NCBI GenBank assembly: GCA_947478535.1
Contig: CANJXD010000133.1
Span: 1 to 11,721, forward strand
From: Acetobacteraceae bacterium
GTDB lineage: Bacteria; Pseudomonadota; Alphaproteobacteria; Acetobacterales; Acetobacteraceae
DNA length: 11,721 nucleotides
Reading direction: 5' to 3'
Shown: piece after piece, positions 1 through 4,942 of the stretch
How positions within the stretch are numbered: position 1 is the stretch's first letter
Layout: every line of letters begins with the position of its first letter
Position numbers and translations under genes: made by a program
Notes under the pieces: generated by a model
What the model was told of the DNA's origin: nothing
Seen by the model: the letters and a program-made list of their open reading frames with translations, nothing else
Databases searched by the model: none

Positions 1-351
1 CTGCTCGACCACCACTTCCCCGATATGGTCGACGTAATAGACATCGTTGCCCGCGCCGCCTTGCAGCGTATCCGCGTCGGCCTCGCCATTCAGCGTGTCG
101 TCGCCACCACCACCCAGAAGCAGGTCGGCACCGAGACCGCCGCGCAGGCTGTCATTCTCATCCCCGCCATCCAACGTATCCGCGCCGCCGGAGCCGGTGA
201 TCGTATCCGAGCCGGTGTCGCCCACCAGGCTGTCGGCGCCCAAGCCCCCCAAAAGCCGATCGTCACCACCAAGGCCAGAGACTGAAGCCGGTGTGCTGGA
301 GCCCGTGAAGGTGTCGGCGCCATTGCCAGGCGCACCCGAACTCCAGCTCAT
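1..351 (-). CDS. RTX (hemolysin-type calcium-binding) repeat protein, N-terminal part, cut by the window edge
   Basis: Reading leftward from ATG at 351-349, the frame stays open for 117 codons to the window edge. From about residue 26 it is built of consecutive nonapeptides of the GGxGxDxLx type, for example GLGADSLVG, SGGADTLDG, GLGADLLLG and GGGDDTLNG, about nine units in all. These end in the block NDVYYVD...VVVE (residues 102-116), a common link between RTX blocks. In this family such repeats form a calcium-binding parallel beta-roll, and the proteins usually leave the cell by a type I secretion system using a C-terminal signal, which would lie outside the window. No N-terminal signal peptide is visible. 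AGGGAG lies 8 bases before the ATG and supports this start. The repeats begin almost at the N-terminus, so any other domain must be further on. Its function (adhesin, protease, lipase or other) cannot be told from this part. The repeat identity is secure. Confidence 0.88.
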   Translation of the reverse strand, partial: MSWSSGAPGNGADTFTGSSTPASVSGLGGDDRLLGGLGADSLVGDTGSDTITGSGGADTLDGGDENDSLRGGLGADLLLGGGGDDTLNGEADADTLQGGAGNDVYYVDHIGEVVVEQ

Positions 352-442
352 GCGTCAGGCTCCCTGCACTCTCGCCCATACAACTCGGGCAACATTACAT
401 TTCCCTACAAAAATGCGCAGGATGCAGGCACAGATGCCAGCA

Positions 443-471
443 ACTATAGGTTGATTTCAATCAGGTTTTTC
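443..471 (-). promoter_or_regulatory. Possible promoter of the RTX gene
   Basis: On the minus strand a good -10 hexamer TATAGT lies at 448-443. The -35 region is weak: GAAAAA at 471-466 with a 17-bp spacer, or TGGAAA two bases further upstream. The 12-bp dyad TGATT-TC-AATCA (452-463) falls inside the spacer, where a bound regulator could block RNA polymerase. This is a motif match only. Confidence 0.3.
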
Positions 472-479
472 CACAAAAT
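451..479 (+). promoter_or_regulatory. Possible plus-strand promoter upstream of fabD
   Basis: TTGATT (451-456), a 17-bp spacer and CAAAAT (474-479) match four of six bases of each sigma70 hexamer. It would start transcription near 486, giving a leader of about 200 bases before fabD with the 508-530 dyad just downstream of the start point. It overlaps the opposing RTX promoter candidate and the same 12-bp dyad. It competes with the GC-rich candidate at 625-653. Confidence 0.3.
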
Positions 480-507
480 CCTCGTCTAATCTCAATTTTA
501 TTTCCAT

Positions 508-530
508 TTGCCGGCGCTGTCCGCAGGCAA
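508..530. promoter_or_regulatory. 23-bp dyad TTGCC-N13-GGCAA upstream of fabD
   Basis: Arms TTGCC (508-512) and GGCAA (526-530) are perfect inverted copies. Extended to nine bases (508-516 against 522-530) they match at eight of nine positions around the centre CTGTC. A dyad with the same arms and the same 13-bp spacing lies upstream of acpP at 2924-2946. This suggests a shared operator for a dimeric regulator of fatty acid synthesis; the regulator is unknown. Confidence 0.45.
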
Positions 531-624
531 CTGTCAACCTCGCCACCCCCGGCCAACAGCGCCGTCCCTGCTGCGTCCCCGGCACCTCCCAGGCCGCCAA
601 GGCGCCCGCTGCGCTGCTCCAAGC

Positions 625-653
625 TTGACGCTCCCGCCTGCCGGGCCTAGGCG
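625..653 (+). promoter_or_regulatory. Possible fabD promoter
   Basis: TTGACG (625-630), a 17-bp spacer and TAGGCG (648-653) give a plausible GC-rich alphaproteobacterial sigma70 promoter ending 33 bases before the fabD ATG. The -10 overlaps the 8-bp palindrome GCCTAGGC (645-652), which occurs again upstream of acpP at 2967-2974. Confidence 0.4.
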
Positions 654-686
654 CGGGGCGGATCAACGCAGGGTCACACGTCCGTC

Positions 687-1646
687 ATGGCGCTCGCCTT
701 CACCTTCCCTGGCCAGGGCAGCCAAGCCCCCGGCATGGGCCGCGACCTCGCCGCCGCCTTCCCCGCGGCACGCGAGGTGTTCCAGGAGGTCGATGAGACG
801 CTCCGCCAGAAGCTGTCCCACATCATGTTCGAAGGGCCGCCCGAGGAACTGACGCTAACCGCCAATGCGCAGCCAGCGCTGATGGCCGTCTCCCTCGCCG
901 TGCTGCGGGTGCTCGAGAAGGAGGGCGGCTTCGTCCTCAAGGACCGCGTCGCCCTCGTCGCCGGGCATTCGCTGGGCGAGTATTCAGCGCTGGCCGCCGC
1001 CGGCACCTTCAGCATCGCCACCGCCGCCGGCCTGCTGCGCCTGCGCGGCGAAGCGATGCAGAAGGCGACGCCACCTGGCACCGGCGCCATGGCCGCCCTG
1101 CTCGGCGCCGAATTCGACCAGGCGCTCGCGATCTGCGAGGCAGCCATCGCGGACCCCTTGACCGGCAAGCGGGAGGTCGTGCAGGTCGCCAATGACAATG
1201 GCGGCGGGCAGATCGTGATCTCCGGTGCGGTCGCCGCAGTCGACCGCGCGATCGAGGGCGCCAAGGCCGCCGGGGTGAAGCGGGCGATGAAGCTGCCCGT
1301 CTCCGCCCCCTTCCACTGCGCCCTGATGACGCCGGCCGCCGATGCGATGGCGGAAGCCCTGGCCGGGGCGACCATGGCGGCCCCCACCGTGCCGGTCATC
1401 GCCAATGTCACCGCGGCCAAGGCAACCGACGCCGACACCATCCGCGACCTGCTGGTGAAGCAGGTCACCGGCACCGTGCGTTGGCGCGAATGCATCCTGG
1501 CCATGGGCGCCATGGGCTGCGACAGCTTCGTCGAGATCGGCTCCGGCAAGGTGCTGACCGGCCTGATGAAGCGCCTGGCGCCGGAAGCGAAGGCCAGCGT
1601 TATCGGCACCCCGGCCGACATCGAAGCCTTTCTCAAGTCGCTGTGA
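687..1646 (+). CDS. fabD: Malonyl-CoA:ACP transacylase (FabD)
   Basis: This cytoplasmic enzyme moves the malonyl group from coenzyme A to acyl carrier protein, supplying the extender unit for type II fatty acid synthesis. The 319-residue product has the usual family length (about 310). It shows FPGQGSQ near the N-terminus (oxyanion-hole Gln10), the nucleophile motif GHSLGEY with Ser95, Arg120, which should bind the malonyl carboxylate, and APFHCALM with catalytic His210. These line up with Gln11, Ser92, Arg117 and His201 of the E. coli enzyme. A weak AGGGT lies 12 bases before the ATG, and the N-terminus MALAFTFPGQGSQ matches the family. The stop overlaps the GTG start of the next gene by four bases (GTGA). 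It begins a fabD-GNAT-fabG operon, with acpP and fabF following. Confidence 0.97.
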   Translation: MALAFTFPGQGSQAPGMGRDLAAAFPAAREVFQEVDETLRQKLSHIMFEGPPEELTLTANAQPALMAVSLAVLRVLEKEGGFVLKDRVALVAGHSLGEYSALAAAGTFSIATAAGLLRLRGEAMQKATPPGTGAMAALLGAEFDQALAICEAAIADPLTGKREVVQVANDNGGGQIVISGAVAAVDRAIEGAKAAGVKRAMKLPVSAPFHCALMTPAADAMAEALAGATMAAPTVPVIANVTAAKATDADTIRDLLVKQVTGTVRWRECILAMGAMGCDSFVEIGSGKVLTGLMKRLAPEAKASVIGTPADIEAFLKSL

Positions 1647-2080
1647 CGTCGCTTTCGCTCTCGGTCTCCCCTGGCGCGGCCGAGGAAGCCGCGATCCGGG
1701 CCGCGCTGCGCGAGGCGAATGCCGCCGCCGGCCACCCGCATGACACGCGCCCCCTGGCCGTGCCGCTGCGGGATGCCTCGGGGGCCGTCATCGGCGGGCT
1801 CTGGGGCCGCACAGGCTGGTCCTGGCTCTATGTCGAGAACCTGGCGGTGCCCGCCGCCTTGCGCGGCGCCGGCTGGGGTGCCCGATTGCTGGCGACGGCG
1901 GAAGCCGAGGCCCGCACGCGGGGTTGCGTCGGCGCCAGGCTCGATACGTATACCTTCCAGGCCCGTGGCTTCTACGAGAAGCAGGGCTACCGCGTCGTCG
2001 GGGAAATCCCCGACTGCCCGCCGGGCGAGACGCGCTACACCATGATCAAGCGCCTGGATGCAGGTGGGGAGACACGCTGA
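1643..2080 (+). CDS. GNAT-family N-acetyltransferase
   Basis: The 145-residue product is a single GNAT domain. Acetyl-CoA binding motif A is visible as ENLAVPAALRGAGWGARLL, with R74-G-A-G-W-G79 as the pyrophosphate-binding loop. The C-terminal block FYEKQGYRVVGEIPD (110-124), followed by a PPGETRYTM segment, is typical of small GNAT enzymes. The family transfers an acetyl group from acetyl-CoA to an amine of a small molecule or protein; nothing here gives the substrate. I chose GTG 1643 because it overlaps the fabD stop as GTGA, implying translational coupling, and because an earlier start would add a long non-homologous stretch antiparallel to nothing useful and inside fabD. Its TGA overlaps the fabG ATG by one base. 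Sitting between fabD and fabG is unusual: most bacteria have those genes adjacent. Confidence 0.85.
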   Translation: MTSLSLSVSPGAAEEAAIRAALREANAAAGHPHDTRPLAVPLRDASGAVIGGLWGRTGWSWLYVENLAVPAALRGAGWGARLLATAEAEARTRGCVGARLDTYTFQARGFYEKQGYRVVGEIPDCPPGETRYTMIKRLDAGGETR

Positions 2081-2820
2081 TGTTCCGTCTCGACGGCAAG
2101 GTCGCGCTGGTAACGGGCGCGACAGGTGGCATCGGTGCCGCCATCGCGACCGCGCTGCACGCGCAGGGTGCCAGCGTCGCCATCACCGGGCGGCGGGAGG
2201 CCGAACTGACTGCCCTCGCCGAGGCGCTCGGCGGTGAACGGGTGCTGGTGGCGCCGGCCGACCTCGCCGACCCCGCCGCCCCGGCGGCGCTGGTGGAAAA
2301 GGTGGAAGGCGCGCTCGGCTCGCTCGACATCCTGGTGAACAATGCCGGCTTCACCCGGGACATGCTGGCGCTGCGGATGGGCGATGCCGACTGGAACGCG
2401 GTGCTGGAGGTGGATCTGACGGCCCCGTTCCGCCTTGCCCGCGCCGCGCTGCGGGGGATGATGAAGCGTCGCAACGGGCGGATCGTCTCCATCGCCTCCA
2501 TCGTCGGCGTCACCGGCAATGCGGGCCAGGCGAACTACGCGGCCGCCAAGGCAGGGCTGATCGGGATGAGCAAGTCGCTCGCCCAGGAAGTGGCGACGCG
2601 GGGCGTTACCGTGAACGTGGTGGCGCCCGGCTTCGTCAAGACGGCGATGACGGATGCAATCCCGGAAGCCGCCCGCACCGCCCTGCTGTCCCGCATCCCG
2701 ACGCAGCGGATGGGCTCGCCGGAGGATATCGCCGGCGCCGTCGCCTATCTCGCCAGCCCCGAAGCCGCCTGGATCACCGGCCAGACGCTGCATGTGAATG
2801 GCGGCATGGCGATGATCTGA
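2080..2820 (+). CDS. fabG: 3-oxoacyl-ACP reductase (FabG)
   Basis: FabG uses NADPH to reduce 3-ketoacyl-ACP to 3-hydroxyacyl-ACP, the first reduction of each elongation cycle. The 246-residue product is a classical short-chain dehydrogenase of standard length. It has the cofactor motif TGATGGIG (12-19), NNAG (87-90), catalytic Ser140 in IVSIAS, Tyr153 and Lys157 in YAAAK, and the C-terminal GQTLHVNGGMAM. The tetrad position equal to Asn110 of E. coli FabG is Asp112 here (EVDLT instead of the usual NLT), which is odd because the other three residues are at exactly matching offsets. GGTGGGGAG at 2063-2071, 8 bases before the ATG, supports this start; the ATG overlaps the upstream stop (TGATG). 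Position in the fab cluster argues strongly for FabG rather than another SDR. Confidence 0.93.
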   Translation: MFRLDGKVALVTGATGGIGAAIATALHAQGASVAITGRREAELTALAEALGGERVLVAPADLADPAAPAALVEKVEGALGSLDILVNNAGFTRDMLALRMGDADWNAVLEVDLTAPFRLARAALRGMMKRRNGRIVSIASIVGVTGNAGQANYAAAKAGLIGMSKSLAQEVATRGVTVNVVAPGFVKTAMTDAIPEAARTALLSRIPTQRMGSPEDIAGAVAYLASPEAAWITGQTLHVNGGMAMI

Positions 2821-2826
2821 GGCGGT

Positions 2827-2852
2827 GGCGGGGCCCGAATCGGAGCCTCGCC
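2827..2852 (+). terminator. Hairpin just after fabG, possible weak terminator or attenuator
   Basis: Seven bases after the fabG stop, GGCGGGGC (2827-2834) can pair with GCCTCGCC (2845-2852), with one G-T wobble. An inner CCG/CGG pair closes an AAT loop, with one bulged A. No T-run follows, so it is not a standard intrinsic terminator. It could reduce readthrough into acpP or protect the fabG mRNA end. Confidence 0.35.
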
Positions 2853-2923
2853 ATCCCAGCCCGGTGTCGCCCGCACGCCCCTATTTTGGGCAAGCGCGAA
2901 AAAAACCGGGCATTTCCCACCCC

Positions 2924-2946
2924 TTGCCGCGTCTTCCGCGCGGCAA
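2924..2946. promoter_or_regulatory. 23-bp dyad TTGCC-N13-GGCAA upstream of acpP
   Basis: TTGCCGCG (2924-2931) and CGCGGCAA (2939-2946) form a perfect 8-bp inverted repeat around a 7-base centre. The outer arms and 13-bp spacing are the same as in the dyad upstream of fabD (508-530). It lies 130 bases before the acpP start; the fabD copy lies 157 bases before its start. It could be an operator or, if transcribed, an RNA hairpin. Confidence 0.5.
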
Positions 2947-3006
2947 CCGGCTTGCGCGGCGCGCCCGCCTAGGCCAAGTGACGCTTCCATGTTAAGCGGC
3001 GCCGCC

Positions 3007-3059
3007 CATCGACCAGGGCCGGACGGCGACGCACGGTTCTACAGCACGGCATCGACCAG
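3007..3059 (+). repeat. Pair of 10-bp direct repeats in the acpP leader
   Basis: CATCGACCAG occurs at 3007-3016 and again at 3050-3059, 43 bases apart. The second copy ends one base before the acpP Shine-Dalgarno sequence. The pair may be chance or a leader element; nothing else supports a role. Confidence 0.3.
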
Positions 3060-3060
3060 C

Positions 3061-3067
3061 AGGAGAG
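3061..3067 (+). promoter_or_regulatory. Strong ribosome-binding site of acpP
   Basis: AGGAGAG lies 8 bases before ATG 3076. It selects that start over the in-frame upstream ATG at 2989, which has no such site and would add 29 residues unlike any acyl carrier protein. Confidence 0.8.
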
Positions 3068-3075
3068 ATCGCGGG

Positions 3076-3315
3076 ATGAGCGACACCGCCGATAGGGTTA
3101 AGAAGATCGTCGTGGAGCACCTCGGCGTCGAGGAATCCAAGGTGACCATCGAGGCGTCGTTCATCGACGACCTGGGTGCCGACAGCCTCGACACCGTCGA
3201 GCTGGTCATGGCCTTCGAGGAGGCCTTCGGGGTCGAGATCCCGGACGACGCCGCCGAGAAGATCACGACCGTCAAGGACGCGATCGAATACATCGAGAAG
3301 CAGAAGTCCGCCTGA
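3076..3315 (+). CDS. acpP: Acyl carrier protein (AcpP)
   Basis: AcpP carries growing fatty acyl chains, and malonyl units, on a phosphopantetheine arm between the enzymes of fatty acid synthesis. The 79-residue product has the standard length and acidity. The attachment motif [10 protein letters not shown] carries Ser37, the residue modified by holo-ACP synthase. Helix II follows ([11 protein letters not shown]) and the C-terminal helix is [10 protein letters not shown] strong ribosome-binding site (AGGAGAG) fixes the start. The 255-base leader with a hairpin, a dyad and a 10-bp direct repeat suggests its own promoter, fitting the need for more AcpP than the other enzymes. fabF follows after 37 bases without a terminator; that gap contains a 10-bp palindrome CGACCGGTCG (3323-3332). 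Confidence 0.98.
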   Translation: MSDTADRVKKIVVEHLGVEESKVTIEASFIDDLGADSLDTVELVMAFEEAFGVEIPDDAAEKITTVKDAIEYIEKQKSA

Positions 3316-3352
3316 TTTCAGGCGACCGGTCGGCAGGGTAGGGGGTCCAGGG

Positions 3353-4642
3353 GTGTTCGGTCATCTCGAGGCGCCGCGGCGCGTCGTCGTCACGGGCATG
3401 GGTATCGCCTGCCCACTCGGCCTTGGTGTGGAGAACGTCTGGCGCCGCATGCTCGCTGGTGAAAGCGGGCTGGGCTCCATTACGTCCTTCGACGTCAGCA
3501 ACCTGCCGGCGAAGATCGCCGGCCAGGTGCCCGTCGGCCTCAAGGTGGAGGGGAAGCTCGATATCAACGAGTGGATCCCCATCAAGGAACAGAAGAAGAT
3601 GGACCGCTTCATCCAGCTCGCGCTGGTGGCGGCCACGGAAGCTGTCGAGGATAGCGGCTGGATGCCCGGCCCCGACGCCGAGGAAGATCGCTGCCGCACT
3701 GGCGTGATGATCGGCTCCGGCATCGGCGGCCTGCCTACCATCTATGAGGCATCCCTGCTGATCGCGCAGGGGAAGCAGCGGCGCATCTCGCCGTTCTTCA
3801 TTCCCTCCGCCCTCATCAACCTGGCCTCCGGCCATGTCTCCATCAAATACGGCTTCAAGGGCCCGAACCACGCCGTGGTCACGGCCTGCGCCACCGGCGT
3901 GCACGCGCTCGGCGATGCCGCCCGGCTGATCGCCCTCGGCGATGCCGAAGTGATGGTGGCCGGCGGGGCCGAGGCCGCGGTGGCGGAGATCGGCATGGCC
4001 GGGTTCTGCGCCTCCCGCGCCCTGTCCACGAGCTTCAACGACCGCCCGACCGAGGGCAGCCGCCCCTGGGACAAGGACCGTGACGGCTTCGTCATGGGCG
4101 AGGGAGCCGGGGTCGTCGTGCTTGAGGAATACGAACACGCGAAGCGGCGCGGCGCGAAGATCTATGCCGAGGTCGTCGGCTACGGCATGTCCGGCGACGC
4201 CTATCACATCACGGCGCCGACCGAAGATGGCGATGGCGCCTATCGCGCCATGCGGGCGGCGCTGCGCTCCGCCCGGATCGAGCCCAGCCAGATCCAGTAC
4301 GTCAACGCGCATGGCACCTCCACGCCAATGGGCGACGACCTGGAATTGCAGGCGGTCGAGCGCCTGTTCGGCGATGATGCGAAGTCCGTCGCCATGTCCT
4401 CCACCAAATCCGCCATCGGCCATCTCCTGGGCGCGGCCGGCGCGGTGGAGGGGATTTTCTCCATCCTCGCCATCCGCGACAGCGTCGCCCCGCCGACGCT
4501 GAACCTGGAGTCGCCGTCCCGGGAAAGCCCGATCGACCGCGTGGCCAAGGTGGCGCAGCAGCGCAACATCGAGATCGCCCTGTCGAACAGCTTCGGCTTC
4601 GGCGGCACCAACGCCAGCATCATCTTCAAGCGCGCCGCCTGA
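3353..4642 (+). CDS. fabF: 3-oxoacyl-ACP synthase II (FabF, KAS II)
   Basis: FabF condenses malonyl-ACP with an acyl-ACP, releasing carbon dioxide and lengthening the chain by two carbons; in many bacteria it also adjusts membrane unsaturation. The 429-residue product begins its thiolase fold with RRVVVTGMGIACPLG. The active-site cysteine is Cys179 in TACATG. The two catalytic histidines are His320 in NAHGTST and His357 in KSAIGHLLGAAG, and the C-terminal GFGGTN is at 415-420. These correspond to Cys163, His303 and His340 of E. coli FabF. The GTG start at 3353 is preceded by TAGGGGG ending 7 bases upstream and gives a normal length. The stop codon lies within the stem of the terminator that follows, so transcription from fabD/acpP probably ends here. 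Confidence 0.96.
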   Translation: MFGHLEAPRRVVVTGMGIACPLGLGVENVWRRMLAGESGLGSITSFDVSNLPAKIAGQVPVGLKVEGKLDINEWIPIKEQKKMDRFIQLALVAATEAVEDSGWMPGPDAEEDRCRTGVMIGSGIGGLPTIYEASLLIAQGKQRRISPFFIPSALINLASGHVSIKYGFKGPNHAVVTACATGVHALGDAARLIALGDAEVMVAGGAEAAVAEIGMAGFCASRALSTSFNDRPTEGSRPWDKDRDGFVMGEGAGVVVLEEYEHAKRRGAKIYAEVVGYGMSGDAYHITAPTEDGDGAYRAMRAALRSARIEPSQIQYVNAHGTSTPMGDDLELQAVERLFGDDAKSVAMSSTKSAIGHLLGAAGAVEGIFSILAIRDSVAPPTLNLESPSRESPIDRVAKVAQQRNIEIALSNSFGFGGTNASIIFKRAA

Positions 4643-4669
4643 TCCGCCTTCGGCGGATCAGGATTTTTA
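4638..4669 (+). terminator. Intrinsic terminator of the fab operon
   Basis: CCTGATCCGCC (4638-4648) pairs perfectly with GGCGGATCAGG (4652-4662) across a TTC loop, giving an 11-bp stem followed by ATTTTTA. The fabF stop codon (4640-4642) is inside the stem. There is no T-run on the other strand, so it acts only on plus-strand transcripts. Confidence 0.93.
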
Positions 4670-4672
4670 CCG

Positions 4673-4761
4673 CCCTCAAGCGCCGGGCGCCCGCTCCGCG
4701 GGCTTGGCTCGCCGGACTGCCGGCGGCGGCCATTCGGCCGCTCGGCCCGTCTCGCGGGCCG
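4673..4761. repeat. Multi-hairpin intergenic repeat unit, copy 1
   Basis: An 89-bp GC-rich unit repeated 103 bases later with 87 of 89 bases identical. It folds into four perfect hairpins in a row: GCCCGC/GCGGGC (4689-4703), CGCCGG/CCGGCG (4710-4725), GCGGCC/GGCCGC (4726-4741) and CGGCCCG/CGGGCCG (4743-4761). The last three almost abut. Both copies are preceded by GGATTTT. It resembles repetitive extragenic palindromic (REP/BIME-like) elements; no coding role is supported. Confidence 0.85.
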
Positions 4762-4775
4762 GTTGGATTTTCCTC

Positions 4776-4864
4776 CCCTCAAGCGCCGGGCGCCCGCTCT
4801 GCGGGCTTGGCTCGCCGGAATGCCGGCGGCGGCCATTCGGCCGCTCGGCCCGTCTCGCGGGCCG
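4776..4864. repeat. Multi-hairpin intergenic repeat unit, copy 2
   Basis: Second copy of the 89-bp unit, separated from copy 1 by 14 bases. It differs only at 4800 (T instead of C) and 4820 (A instead of C). Both changes fall in loops, of the first hairpin (4792-4806) and the second (4813-4828). The other hairpins are at 4829-4844 and 4846-4864. With the terminator, these units fill most of the 300-base gap before mltG; 4865-4942 holds no clear promoter. Confidence 0.85.
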
Positions 4865-4942
4865 CCATTTCTGCGCGTCTCCAGTCAGCCGGCATCCCCC
4901 CACACCTTGCCGAAGCCGGCATGTGAGGCCATGAGCTAGGCG

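Larger units (their letters stand above)
352..686. other. Divergent control region between the RTX gene and fabD
   Basis: No convincing gene is visible in these 335 bases. Positions 391-510 are strikingly AT-rich (75 of 120 bases are A or T by hand count) in an otherwise GC-rich window. The island holds a 12-bp dyad TGATT-TC-AATCA at 452-463 and possible promoters facing both ways. At its right edge lies a dyad TTGCC-N13-GGCAA at 508-530. Positions 531-686 return to high GC and hold a possible sigma70-type promoter for fabD at 625-653. Short reading frames here look like high-GC noise. Confidence 0.7.

Noticed and set aside
424..440. Possible sigma54 promoter on the minus strand (CTGGCATCTGTGCCTGCA)
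   Set aside because: The distance between the GG and GC elements is one base too long for the strict -24/-12 spacing.
508..852. 114-codon plus-strand frame starting upstream of fabD
   Set aside because: Runs into fabD in another frame, Pro/Arg-rich, no homology seen; the region carries regulatory-looking sequence instead.
3323..3332. 10-bp palindrome CGACCGGTCG between acpP and fabF
   Set aside because: As RNA it leaves only a 3-bp stem; short GC palindromes are common in such DNA and no second copy was noticed.
3272..4423. 383-codon minus-strand open frame opposite fabF
   Set aside because: Shadow of fabF, no domain recognised, and no ribosome-binding site that I could find.
4887..4922. 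Direct repeat AGCCGGCAT at 4887-4895 and 4914-4922 upstream of mltG
   Set aside because: Only 9 bp, built around the common GCCGGC palindrome; no promoter element fits around it.
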